Assembly: GCA_018398765.1 (NCBI GenBank)
Contig: JAHBMJ010000383.1
Location: 10,001-49,356, forward strand
DNA length: 39,356 nt
From: Chromera velia
Taxonomy: Eukaryota > Sar > Chromeraceae
Reading direction: 5' to 3'
In this document: piece after piece, positions 1 through 10,043 of the stretch
How positions within the stretch are numbered: the stretch's first letter is position 1
How the letters are laid out: each line of letters starts with the position of its first letter
Program-made: the position numbers and the translations under genes
Notes under the pieces: model-generated
The model's input: only the letters and a program-made list of their open reading frames with translations
What the model was told of the DNA's origin: nothing
Databases searched by the model: none

Positions 1-1551
1 GTGATGTCGCAGGAGGATTCGTTTGATGTCAGGGATGGGCTCCTCTATCGATATGAAAAGGGGGGGGCTGAGCAGCTGTATGTCTCTCCGGCATTGAGGG
101 ACACCATCCTGACCATGCATCATGACCACCCAATGGGCAGGCACCCAGCAGTCAAGAGACTTTTTCAGCGACTCCTCGCTGAATTTTGGTGGCCCCGTTT
201 AAGAAAAGACGCACGTGAGTGGGTGTATAAGTGCCGACCGTGTCAAGAGAGAAGGAATCAGCCGAAGAGCCGAAACCCATAGACTCTTCCCGTTCCCTCC
301 CGGCCGTTCCAACGAGTCGGTATCGATGTAGTCGGCCCCGTTCCGATGTCCAGGAGGAGGAACCGATTCATGCTTGTCATCACGTGCGCTTTGACCTGGT
401 GGCCTGAGGTATTTGCATTGCCTAAGGTTCCCGCTTAGAAGGTGGCAAAGATTCTTTTTGAAGAAATCATCTGTCGGTATGGATTTATTGAGAGTCTAAC
501 CCTTGTTTCTGACCAAGGAACGAATTTTCTTATAAAGATTGTGTAAGAGTTGCTCAAACTGGTAAAAGCCCGTCACTTGACCACCATCAGCTACTACCCA
601 CAAGGCAACGCGATCCCAGAGAAATTCAACTAAACCTTGGTGCAGGGGTAAAGGAAACAGGTTCATAAAGAGAAGGGGGATTGGGACTTGTATCTACAGC
701 CCTTCCTAGCCTCCTATAAAACGACGGAGCATGCAGAGACAGGGTACTCTCCCTTTGGTCTTGTGTTCGCATATAACCCTCAGAGCATTCTTCGGGTCAT
801 GCCCATTCCCGAAGGTATGAGAGCACCGCCTGTCTGTTACGACGAATATGCAGGATTCATTAGGCAGCAACGGATTAAGAGAGTTGACAGGGCAAGGGGA
901 AGGGCAGAAAGGGAAAAGCAGGCCAGAGAGCACAAGAATCCTCCTCAGATGACAGAGAAATTCCATCTAGAGGATTGTATACTTCTCCAAAAGCCGACAC
1001 CGAATTTGGGAAAACAACCAAAATTTGTAACAAAATTTGAAGAGGGGCAGACATTTGTGGTGGTTGCGGTTCCTCACGACCAACCGCATATTGCTGTCAT
1101 TCGCCCTCTGGGAGGAAAAGAGAGAGACGCCATTAGCACGGATCGTTTGATGTTGTGGCAGCCGGCAAAGAGAGTGGAGAAAGAGACTGAGGAAAGGGCG
1201 TCAGCTGTTGAGAAGGAAAGGGGAGAGAAAATTCCCCCAGGTACCCCCAAGTCATCTTTCCGGGTCGGAGAAGACCCCGATAAGGACGACTTTTTGGATG
1301 AATTAGGATTGGGGGATGAATTGGAGGTGGAGAAAGAACAAGTGAAAGAAAACAGTGCTGGAAACAAGAAGAGAGGGAAACCTCAGCCCACCTACATTCT
1401 GGCTGTTCGAGAAAAAGAAGGAACGGAAGAGTACCGGGTCTCGTTCGATAACGGTACCTTCGCATGGATGCCAGAAGAGGAGGTGGAGGCCCCTGATCTT
1501 GTTCGGGACTTTGAGAAGGAGAGAGAAAGAGTCATACATCAAGTTAATTAA
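1..1551 (+). pseudogene. Ty3/gypsy (chromovirus-like) integrase with C-terminal chromodomain, decayed
   Basis: One continuous reading frame encodes the C-terminal part of a retrotransposon polyprotein. An HHCC zinc finger comes first (HHDHPMGRH, later CRPCQERR, within 1-270). The DDE integrase core follows, with Asp in GIDVVGP, Asp in SDQGTNF and Glu in PEKFN. A basic region and a chromodomain-like tail come last (ILAVREKEG ... FAWMPEEEVEAPDLV, about 1390-1500). The frame is broken by in-frame stops at 280, 436, 544, 631 and 649, so no intact integrase is made. It ends in a normal stop at 1549-1551. Gag, protease and reverse transcriptase would lie left of the window. The chromodomain tail is typical of chromoviruses, which use it to target chromatin. 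Family placement is from motif order seen by eye. Confidence 0.85.
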
Positions 1552-1690
1552 TTTTGCTTGGTCATTTCATTCCCCCGTTGCGTTTATATCCATTGATGGA
1601 TTGGCAGACCTGGCGGGACATCAGAAGGCCCGAAGGTCAAGTAGTTTGTGTCATGTTAACTTGTCTCTTTTTTTTTTTCAGGATTAGATT

Positions 1691-2200
1691 CTGCTCGAGG
1701 ACGAGTAGAGTTAGGGGGGGGAGTGGTTATTGTGTCCCAATTTAGAAAGCGGCGACGGGCTGTAGGACGGGCCAGGCATGCTTGGCCATGGGAGCGGACC
1801 TACAGAACGGACGGCTTGCCGAGCATGCGTCAGACGTGTAGCAGTTTTAACGGTGCAAACAACATAGTTGCAGCAACACTGTCAAAGCAACACATTAACA
1901 ACAGATGGCAACAGAAGTAAGACTGATCTCAGTATCAGAAAGAAACATAAAGCGTGAACATACAGAGATGAAAAGATGGAAACAGACGTGATGTTGAATC
2001 CATGTATGTATCTGAATTCACTTGGAAAGCGATACAGACGTGCATACACGTGAAGCCAGAATTACTTGACAAGCCATACAGAAAAGATCTTACCAGAACG
2101 ACTCGAAGTGACGATGAAAGACCCGACAGACGAGTACCGAAGTAGACTCAAGTAAGTTGTGTGTATGTAGAGCCCCGTATAGCTTGCTAGCTTGTCCACT
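1691..2200 (+). mobile_element. Polypurine tract and 3' LTR of the Ty3/gypsy element
   Basis: Downstream of the integrase stop, the sequence CTCGAGGACGAG is followed by a G-rich run (about 1712-1723), the usual position of the plus-strand primer. The LTR probably begins at TGGTTATTG (1724). Its right end is not defined, because no second LTR is present in the window for comparison. It must stop before the transposase relic that begins near 2225. The end given is an estimate. Confidence 0.5.
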
Positions 2201-2224
2201 AGCAGATTTATCAACGAGCATCCC

Positions 2225-2718
2225 GCACTTAAGATGATGCTGGGTTCACTGCCTGTGGCTGAGCGGGATTGACAAACAATTCATCAAGGTATCCTCCCCA
2301 AGAAAAGTCCAGCCACACATTGTGCAGAACGCAACAGACCAAAGTGTATTTATTCTTTTATCACTTTAACATAGGCGTGGAGCAGTCGAACGAGCTAAAG
2401 GATTTTAAATTTGTTTTTCAACCAGCCGTACATATTGATCTCAACCTGCTTTCGCATCATCTTCAGTCGGGCATTAAATTTTTTTATCCACTGTCTTTTT
2501 GAGGTGGGTGCTGCAGCAATCTCACTCTTTAAAAAAGGCACGATCACTTTGTTGCGTGGCTCAGCCTTCGCGGGGTTGCGTGCGTTGGGCCGGGGCACTT
2601 GCATGATTACGGAGGGATTTGTGCGGATCAGCACTCTTGCTGTATGCATAGGGCCCTTGGCAATTGCAATGCTTAGGCATGCATGCCGGGGCCTGAACGA
2701 TATGTAGCGCATGTCCAT
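2225..2718 (-). pseudogene. PIF/Harbinger-type DDE transposase, C-terminal relic
   Basis: The minus-strand frame from 2718 to 2395 ends in a segment (about 2395-2490) reading FNARLKMMRKQVEINMYGWL then KNKFKIL. This fits the DDE_Tnp_4 / HARBI1 pattern FN..lS.aR..vE.aFG.Lk.RfriL, in which the Glu is the third catalytic acid. It then meets a stop. In another minus-strand frame just beyond it (about 2350-2225) the protein resumes as CCVLHNVWLDFSWGGYLDEL, matching the usual LHN motif after a frameshift and two stops. The element is therefore dead. Terminal inverted repeats were not located. The assignment is by motif only. Confidence 0.6.
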
Positions 2719-2730
2719 GCATGCATGTCG

Positions 2731-3112
2731 TACTATAGTATAGTCCAGTTTTCTCTAACCTGCGTTGTTCCTACTTAATTGATAATGTGTCAAAACTTGG
2801 CATCTGGGACAAACTTTTCTTAGAAATGACATAACACAAAGTTTGTGTACGCCTCTATGCTCCTTTCGTCCACGTACTACGTTGTCTAAAATTCTTTGTC
2901 GCGTGCCTACTCCCGTGTATCCTACTATAGTATAGTCCAGTTTTCTCCAGACCACTTTGATGCCACTTATGTTAAAACTTGGCATCTGGGACAAACTTTT
3001 CTCAGAAATGACAAAACATAAAGTTTGTGTACGCCTCTGTATGCTCGAGCCTTTGGTCCGCGCATACTACGTTGTCCGAAATTCTTCGGTGCGCGATGCG
3101 CGCCCACTCCCA
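2731..3112. repeat. 192-bp tandem direct duplication, two diverged copies
   Basis: The block beginning TACTATAGTATAGTCCAG at 2731 repeats from 2923. Both copies carry AAACTTGGCATCTGGGACAA and AAGTTTGTGTACGCCTCT. The copies differ by substitutions and small indels. No coding potential is recognised. Confidence 0.85.
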
Positions 3113-3269
3113 TGTAAACATAAACAACTCAAACAACAGTTCTGTGCAACACCCACAAAGTGAACCGGATGTGATCTGTTTAAAGAAAGAGCAGAGAGAC
3201 GTGATCTGATTAGTTTTTTGCGTTTTGGTGTTGTGAGCAAACATGTACCCAGAGAACAACGAGAACAAA

Positions 3270-3725
3270 CTTACGTATCTGAAGATAGAGAGGGATTTGA
3301 ACGACAAAGAATCATACATATGGGGTGTTGTCGAACAAAGGATACATATATAACTGGAGAAAAGTGGAGTGTAAGAGAGAAGTTTAGCAATCGTCTTCCT
3401 TGCACGCGACTGGCTTACCCCTAAAAAGCTTTTCTATAGACAATTTTGTGGCTTTGGCGCCCGGACGCCTTCGGTGTAAGTCCTCTCCCTTTCGTCAGCC
3501 AATCCTTTTATCCTCATTCCCTCTCCCTACCTACCTACGTGCCTACCTAGCTGCCTATGTGTAGAACCTGCGCGTGTTTGACCGTCTCTGCACAGCCCTT
3601 CGTCTCTCCGGACCCGCCCTGCCAGAGCATCGTGACGTATCCGAAGATAGAGAGAGAGTTCGAAACGTACACGTGGGGTGTTGTCGAACAAAGGATAACT
3701 GGAGAAAAGTAGAGTGTGAGAGAGA
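3270..3725. repeat. Imperfect dispersed direct repeat (about 100 bp, two copies)
   Basis: The segments 3270-3385 and 3627-3725 share the order GAAGATAGAGAG, GGGGTGTTGTCGAACAAAGG, ACTGGAGAAAAGT and GTAGAGTGT or GGAGTGTAAGAGAGAAG. They are separated by unique sequence. This probably is an unclassified mobile-element remnant. No gene is visible between 3112 and 3940. Confidence 0.7.
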
Positions 3726-3943
3726 AGACCATGACAAACCAAAGCAACAAGGGCCGAAAGAAGAAGGAGAACCATTCAGGGTTAGTTGACTGATTGTTTG
3801 AGCACACAGCGCAGACGGGAACCGGACATGGCTTTGCATGTACGCAAAGATCTGCATGCATGATCGGCCAATACGTCCAATATTGAGCGGAAACAGTCGA
3901 ATTTCCTGCTCCACAAGCCATCTTGTAAAGTCCGTACAGCTCT

Positions 3944-4203
3944 CATATACAGTTCTCTCCCTTGTACAGTGTACAACCCTCATGTACAGTTCTCTTCCTT
4001 GTACAGTGTACAACTCTCATGTACAGTTCTCTTCCTTGTACAGTGTACAACTCTCATGTACAGTTCTCTTCCTTGTGCAGTATACAGCTCTCGTGTACAG
4101 TTCTCTTCCTTGTGCAGTGTACAGCTCTCGTGTACAGTTCTCTTCCTTGTAAAGTGCATAGTTCTTGTGTACAGTTCTCCTCCTTATGCAGTGTACAGCT
4201 TTT
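3944..4203. repeat. 37-bp satellite, about seven tandem copies
   Basis: A 37-bp unit containing the palindrome TTGTACAGTGTACAA repeats from 3944, with unit starts at 3981, 4018, 4055, 4092, 4129 and 4166. The palindrome is intact in the first four units and decays in the later ones. Because the unit lacks stops, all three plus frames are open here. Those frames are products of the repeat, not genes. Confidence 0.9.
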
Positions 4204-4368
4204 GTGCAGTTTCTGAACCTCTCAGGAGAGAGCTCTTGTTACCTCTTGTTCTTTATCGATTGGAAGGCCGATAAATCCCAGAATGACGTGTGTTTTCTTA
4301 CGAGAAAAATGCGGGTAGTCTGGTCTGTTTTCAGGACAGATGGGCCATCATTCTTGGCTGCAGCATTC

Positions 4369-4617
4369 GTTGCTTTTTGTTGGCCTCCGGCGCTCACTGT
4401 TCCTGGATGCTTGACTGTAGAGCAGTCAAGAGGTCCAGGAGCTTTGGGTGTTGTGGGCGCTCAACGGCAATGACCTCAATACTTTTTTTATGTGGAGTTG
4501 CTTTTTCTGTTGGCCTCTGTTGTTCACTATTCTTGGCTGCTTGACTGCAGAACAGTCAAGACATCCAGAAGCTATGGGCGCTGTAGGCTTTGAATTGCAA
4601 TAACACTCAGAATATGT
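4369..4617. repeat. Direct repeat (about 115 bp, two copies), each with an 8-bp stem-loop
   Basis: Copies at about 4369-4480 and 4497-4612 begin GTTGCTTTTT. Each contains a perfect stem CTTGACTG / CAGTCAAG with a 5-nt loop, at 4410-4430 and 4540-4560. The loop has changed (TAGAG, CAGAA) while both arms are unchanged. The stretch is noncoding as far as I can tell. Confidence 0.75.
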
Positions 4618-4747
4618 AGGGGAAGTGCTGTTTGGTGAAGGATAATCTCCTCAGATTTGTCGTCCGCTTTAGTTGGACATGGCGAATTATGCCCTCTTAT
4701 TCAGTCTTCTAACCCAGGATTAATATCCCTCTTTTCTCTTTCTGCAG

Positions 4748-5387
4748 GAAGGACGAAGAATCAGGTAAAGAATCAGATGGGGATACGCCCACTGACGTTC
4801 AGACAGCCGAAAATCCACACTCCCTTGAAGTTCCCTCCTCATCTTCCTCCTCTTCCCCCCTTCCACCCACCCTTCAAGAGAATGACGCCGAGCAGGGTGA
4901 CGCACTGAGTCTGTACGAGGGGGTAGGGGAAGTGGAGGAAAAAGCATGCACGGAAGAGGGCAGTTACTCTGTCGATGGCCATCAATCAGATGGCGATACG
5001 TTGACGCTTGAGACAGCCGAAAATCCACCCTCCCTTGAAGTTCCCTCCTCATCTTCCTCCTCTTCCCCCCTTTCACCCACCCTTCAAGAGAATGACGCTA
5101 AGCAGGGTGACGCACTGAGTCTGCACGAGGAGGTAGGGGAAGTGGAGAAAAAAGCATGCATGGAAGAGGGCAGTTACTCTGTCGATGGCCATCAATCAGA
5201 TGGCGATACGTTGACGCTTGAGACAGCCAAAAATCCACCCTCCCTTGAAGTTCCCTTCTCATCTTCCTCCTCTTCCCCCCTTCCACCCACCCTTCAAGAG
5301 AATGACGCCGAGCAGGGTGAAGCTGCACTGCACGAGGCGGTGTCAGAACTCATGGAGGAAAATAGTTGCAGTTTTAAGGCCGAATAG
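4748..5387 (+). CDS. Terminal exon of an acidic, Ser-rich protein with 70-residue tandem repeats
   Basis: The exon starts after the acceptor CTTTCTGCAG at 4747 and runs in one frame to a stop at 5385-5387. It carries about 2.8 copies of a 210-bp (70-codon) repeat starting at 4801, 5011 and 5221. Each copy contains ETAENPPSLEVP, a run of seven serines, PTLQENDAEQGDALSL and SYSVDGHQSDGDTLTL. The repeats are rich in Glu, Asp and Ser, have no hydrophobic core and are probably disordered. No domain is recognised, so function is unknown. The 210-bp period preserves frame and most differences are substitutions, which argues for a translated sequence. The upstream exons were not identified; the first Met inside this exon is at 4932, so the exon could also be read from there. 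Confidence 0.5.
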
Positions 5388-5823
5388 ATTATGCAAGCAG
5401 GCCTCGGATCGGAGAACAGATTTCATCCCATCATCAGCACACATAAGTTTCTACAAAAGAAGAAGTGCATTTTTCGATAAATCAGTTTTTTAATTTATTT
5501 TCCATCTGACTTTTTATTATAGAATTAAGATGAATTAATTCTACCTAGATGAAAGTGTCTGGCCTTATGTATTCATTATATGTAAACCCTTCTCCTCTTT
5601 TGGTATGTCTAAGTCTAGCTTTTGTCTATACTTTTCTTTTTTAAGTTCTTTCTCTTTTAGAGTTGTAATATAAACACCTGCAGCGAATCATCTCTCTTTC
5701 TACCTTTTTGGAGGGAAGAACCCGGATCTCCGATTCAAACTCTAAAGAGAACTCCTAGTATCTCTAAAAGAAAACTCTGGATCTGATATCTCTGGTAAAC
5801 CTACAAGGAGACAGCTGTTCTTA

Positions 5824-6159
5824 ATGATTGTAGCCCTTTTCTCTTTTTATTCATTAAAAAGGTTCGACTCGGTCCCATGTTCATCTCTCATCACACGCCC
5901 TCTACGCAGACATCAAAAACTAAAGAGAAGAATATGTAGGAAGCACGTCTACATATACTACTACCAGCATAAGCAATACATAAACAGCCATACTACAGAT
6001 GGCAAAAGCTTCTCGAAACCGGCTTGCACAAAAAAATACATGCAGCTAGATCAACAGCTTTATGACAATCAGATAAGAAGATCAAATAAAATTGCACCAT
6101 TGCCTGCTGGTAAAAGAAAATTGTCAAAAACATTAGATTTTTTTCAGACTATAACCTGA
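5824..6159 (+). CDS. Small unrecognised basic reading frame in the AT-rich island
   Basis: This open frame of 111 codons encodes a Lys/Arg/Tyr-rich protein with a stretch KYMQLDQQLYDNQIRRSNK and a tail AGKRKLSKTLDFFQTIT. In DNA this AT-rich, an uninterrupted frame of this length is mildly unusual. No family is recognised. Its 3' end overlaps the first copy of the island's direct repeat. It may be chance. Confidence 0.25.
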   Translation: MIVALFSFYSLKRFDSVPCSSLITRPLRRHQKLKRRICRKHVYIYYYQHKQYINSHTTDGKSFSKPACTKKYMQLDQQLYDNQIRRSNKIAPLPAGKRKLSKTLDFFQTIT

Positions 6160-6393
6160 ATTGCACCTTTTTAACAATTTGACAAAAATGGCACTTAATT
6201 AAAAAATATTTATATTTTTAAGTTCTAGGGAGTTATAATTTTCCTAGTGTTGACTATTTACAATTGATAAGCGTTTAGTATTCTAGAAGAAAACAATGGC
6301 TAGCGGTGTTTCCCTAGTGTAAAACAGAGTGAACACGTTGTTTATACGAATAAAAAACCGAGCTAACTTAGCCTCAGCTAAGCCTTGCTTCAA

Positions 6394-6600
6394 TTAAAGA
6401 TATATGGTGTGCCGCTCGGTTTGCACTTGAGACCAGTACTTTATAATCAAAACCTGCGCTACCCACCGTAATTGCTGAAGCGTCATCTGTCTTTTTTGTT
6501 CCGTCGCCCGTTGACGCTGGAGGTCCCGTGCCTTTTGGTTATTTTCTTTTTCTTCAGCCGTCAATGCAATTACAAGTAGAAGCGTATGTTCTGGCCGCAT
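6394..6600 (-). CDS. Small predicted coiled-coil reading frame
   Basis: This 68-codon frame, read from 6600 down to 6394, has a charged helical stretch LTAEEKENNQKARDLQRQRA followed by a Gln-rich segment. It lies 147 bp downstream of the GIY-YIG-like frame on the same strand. Coiled coils often accompany GIY-YIG domains in proteins of large DNA viruses, where they usually precede the nuclease. Here it follows. Low confidence. Confidence 0.3.
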   Translation of the reverse strand: MRPEHTLLLVIALTAEEKENNQKARDLQRQRATEQKRQMTLQQLRWVAQVLIIKYWSQVQTERHTIYL

Positions 6601-6747
6601 CTTTTGTGGGATATGATCAATTAATGTTTATTTGAGGACGTATTCAGAGGAAAAGTGATAGTCAGACCATAGAAGATATGAGTCAGTCCGGTAAACATCC
6701 TTAACAACATTATCTCAAAATTTCTGGAATGTTACCAAAACGTGTTC

Positions 6748-7071
6748 TCACGTAATATTCATGAGCCATTCTTGTCGCGACTCAAACAAACGGGTCAAAC
6801 TCTTTAACCGATATTCTGAAAATAACTCAAGCAAAAGTTTTTCTAGGTACTCCAACCGAGTCTTACTCAGAGTATTTACAAATACTAGAACACACACTAT
6901 AGAGACATCCCATGGATAACATAGGTGGTATTGATTGAACCGCTGGTCAGCAGACTTATGAGTACTGCCAATCTTGATTAAGACTGAACTGCCAATCAAC
7001 GGGTTCTCAAATGCGTACAAAACAGGACGATTAACATTAATAAGACAAGAGATTGCACCTCCTGCAGGCAT
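6748..7071 (-). CDS. GIY-YIG / T5orf172-like nuclease domain protein
   Basis: This 107-codon frame runs from ATG at 7071 to a stop at 6748. It reads YAFENPLIGSSVLIKIGST, then RFNQYHLCYPWDVSIVCVLV, LEYLEKLLLELFSEYR and RLFESRQEW. This follows the order of the T5orf172/MUG113 branch of GIY-YIG nucleases: Y.f.np, then vKIG.T, R..q, tPw.v, le..l...f..yR and a final Glu. Those proteins cut DNA and are common in large DNA viruses and phages. The frame is short enough to be the whole nuclease domain with no extra partner domain. Its AT-rich setting and flanking direct repeats suggest it moved in as a mobile or virus-derived gene. An intact frame suggests recent arrival or retention. Profile searches were not possible. 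Confidence 0.55.
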   Translation of the reverse strand: MPAGGAISCLINVNRPVLYAFENPLIGSSVLIKIGSTHKSADQRFNQYHLCYPWDVSIVCVLVFVNTLSKTRLEYLEKLLLELFSEYRLKSLTRLFESRQEWLMNIT

Positions 7072-8139
7072 GTTTATTTTTTATTTATTGTTTGTACATA
7101 CTTTCAAGTTAATATCAAGAAGCATATTTTTTTTCACAATATATATACAAACTGATGAATCATATTAGTGAAAGTATCTGATATATTTTTATTAGATACA
7201 TACGGACAAGAACTCTTGATCAAGCAGGAAAAGAAGATAGAATCTTTATTTTTTTATCTTTTTTTCAATCTTGACAAATCACTTTATGAATATGTTTCAA
7301 TAAGCCTTTGCAGCTAGAAAAAAGGGACACAAAGAAAATGCTACACAATAAAAATTATACATATCCAGTGTATCTCTTATATTTAATTAGATAAAGACTG
7401 CATATTTTCTATTCTCCATCTTTTTCTTTCTTTTCGCATATGTGTGCTTTGACAAACAGACAAAAGCAGAGAAGCGTCAAATAAAATAAACTATTGTAGC
7501 TCATATAACACTGTATCCTACCAAACCTTACAAAAAACATATACAAACGTATACGCAAGGGTTGCTGCAGCTGTGTATACTTTTTTCTACTCTTTTCTAT
7601 TCTATCTGCCCTTCTCACATCTTGTGATGGACATGGATAGATACAAGAACAGAGAGTGAAAAATATAGACAGACCGGCGAATACTGACAAACAAATGTAT
7701 GCACATATACAGACAACCGTTTAACATTCTTTTTATCTGTATGTTTTTGATATATATTGATGTAAATAAATGCATGTTTAGTTTGCAAGTTCTGTATCAA
7801 GCTTCTAGTACAACATAGTATATATTTTACAGTGCTGAAACAGTTATACCTTTCTGGTTTACTGATGACTTTTTTGATACAAAGAGCCACTGTTTTACAA
7901 ACAGAAAAGGTAGAATCTAGTTTATAATAAAATTATCAAAAGTTTCAAGTTTTTTCAACATCACAACCTAAATTGCACCTTCTTGACAATTTGACAAAAA
8001 TGACGCTTAATTGAAAAGTATTTATATTTTTGAATATTAGAGGGAAAAGTGTACGGTATAGGTATATTATGCAATAAGCCTCATATTTATAGTTTTGATC
8101 TGGTGGATGTACTCATATATTAAGCTTCTTTCAAAAATG

Positions 8140-8211
8140 TTACACACACACATACACACACACACACACACACATACACACATACACACATACAAACATA
8201 CATATATATAT

Positions 8212-8255
<44 letters not shown>

Positions 8256-8272
8256 ATTCACATACATATACA

Positions 8273-8317
<45 letters not shown>

Positions 8318-8380
8318 TCTCAGAGAGAGAGAGAAAGAGCTAGGAGAGAGAGAGAGAGAGGCAAGCATACATAGAGACAG
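8140..8380. repeat. Compound microsatellite (CA)n then (GA)n
   Basis: CA repeats interrupted by TA steps (8140-8290) pass directly into GA repeats (8291-8380). The reading frames here on either strand are repeat translations. Apart from this microsatellite and a short GATA-like run near 8676-8720, nothing else is recognised from 8043 to 9131. Confidence 0.9.
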
Positions 8381-9131
8381 AGAGACAGGCAGTTAGGAAC
8401 ACTGACTCACATATATAAACACACAGCCCTGCTCAGGATTTGAAAAAAAAAAAATGGAGAGAGAGGGGAAAAGAACGGGGTTTCGTTTCATACAAAAAAA
8501 AAAATTCTGATGGGAAGTGGTATCTCAACATTAAGAAAAATAACCGATTCTGTGACAAAACGCAAATAGAAAAAAGCTGACAGATTATAAATTTATTATT
8601 CTTTTTAAGCCCAAAGGGCTGTAGATATGGGAAAGGTAAAAAGGCTTTCAAGATCGAAAAAAAGCGTAAGCAGACAGATAGATAGATAGATCGATAGACA
8701 GATGGATGAATGGATAGATAGACAGTCAACTGGCTAGCCAACTAGCCAGTCCACCAGGAATGGAGAAGAGATTGGAAATAGAAAGGGTCGATGATTCAGA
8801 AATAGTTAACTTTCAAAACTTGTGTGGCGCTGAAGGCGAAAGAGTTTGCACAGGCACATTTTTAATATCTCCGCAACCCAGAAATCATGAGCTCACTATG
8901 AATAAAACTGCGGGAGGATCCGAAGTGTTATAGTTTAAAAAGGTCAGTGGTTTACAAAAGGTAAGGGCCAAGGCTCTCCACATAACAAAAATAGACTACG
9001 CACATACATGCAACTTACCAGCATTGGAACACCCTGGCAATTATCTCCCAGAGTATTCGCTTTGCCATCTCTGTCTTTGGGAGGTTCACCACCCTCTCTT
9101 CCTTATAAGCAAATCTCTTCAGGGCTTCAAA

Positions 9132-10043
9132 CGCATCCCGGCAGTGACCTATGTGATAATAGACCCTATTTGGGGCTCTCAGATGGTAAAAAAAATAAAA
9201 ACACTTTGTATAGTAAAGTTAAGCCTATATATAATATGGTTATGACTTTTTTAACACTTTTAAAGGTTTTTTACACATTTTAGCTTGTTTAAAAGTTTAT
9301 ATATTTGCCTTAAAAAAGCTTTAAAAAGGCTTCTTAACTATAGGTATAACATAGATGGGGGCAGGTCCCCTGGAGCGCAGGGAGAGTTCCTTGGATTGCC
9401 AGTGTCTGAGACTCAGTCTAGTAATATACGGTAATACATAGGATCAACAGATGGAAAACAACGATGCAGACGATGAAAACAATGTACAGCTTGTATCTCT
9501 TAGCATTGCGGGGTTACTGGAAACTTAGCATTGCGGGGTTACTGGCAACAGACAATATGCTTAACGGGGTATTGCATGGTAGACAGAGAGATCTGAGGGG
9601 GTGACTGGGGGTGCCGGGTCACCATGGGGCGGCGGGCGGTGGCGGGGCCTCAGCGTCAGTGCGGGGGCTGAGTGTGCAATTCGGAAGGCTCACTAGATCT
9701 AGATATACAATTCTGTGTACCAAATGTTTGAGAGATGCTGGCGTTTTCATAAAAACACCCCTATTTAGCCTACATTTTTATCTCATAATGATTGCCACCT
9801 CCATGATACGTATATTGCCCCCATAGTTGGGAGACCTTTTTAAAGCCTTTTTAAGGCAAATATATAATCTTCTAAACAAGTTAGAACATGTAAAAAACCT
9901 TTAAAAGTGTTAAAAAAGTTATAATTATGCTATATATAGGCTTAATTTTACTATATAAAGTGTTTTTAATTTTTTTACCATCTGAGAGCCCCTTACATAA
10001 GTGAAATAGGGTCCATTATCACATAGATCACTGCCGGGATGCG
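9132..10043. mobile_element. Foldback element with long inverted repeats
   Basis: The left arm, about 9132-9363, begins CGCATCCCGGCAGTGA. The right arm, about 9818-10043, is its reverse complement and ends TCACTGCCGGGATGCG. Both arms contain GGGGCTCTCAGATGGTAAAA, CTATATATA and AACCTTTAAAAGTGTT (or its complement), are AT-rich and are about 85 percent matched by eye. The left arm lacks a 12-bp block present in the right, and has a short insertion near its inner end. The 450-bp centre is GC-richer and holds a tandem pair of CTTAGCATTGCGGGGTTACT at about 9500-9545. There is no transposase, so it would be non-autonomous. Confidence 0.8.

Larger units (their letters stand above)
6121..8042. repeat. 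Direct repeats (about 110 bp) bounding part of the AT-rich island
   Basis: The copies at about 6121-6232 and 7931-8042 lie in the same orientation. They share AATTGCACCTT, ACAATTTGACAAAAATG and TATTTATATTTTT with roughly 80 percent identity by eye. They bracket 1.7 kb containing the GIY-YIG-like frame and a small coiled-coil frame. Confidence 0.75.
5388..8060. other. AT-rich island of distinct composition
   Basis: The sequence changes abruptly from about balanced composition to strongly AT-rich after 5388, and returns to microsatellites near 8130. The island carries the GIY-YIG-like frame, two unrecognised small frames (5824-6159 plus, 6394-6600 minus) and a pair of direct repeats. Composition and content suggest foreign or mobile DNA, possibly viral-type. 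That is an inference. Confidence 0.6.

Noticed and set aside
1-1551. Possible reassignment of TAG/TAA as sense codons, suggested by stops inside the integrase
   Set aside because: The host genes here use TGA and TAG as normal terminators, and the stops lie at positions of differing residues. Pseudogene decay is simpler.
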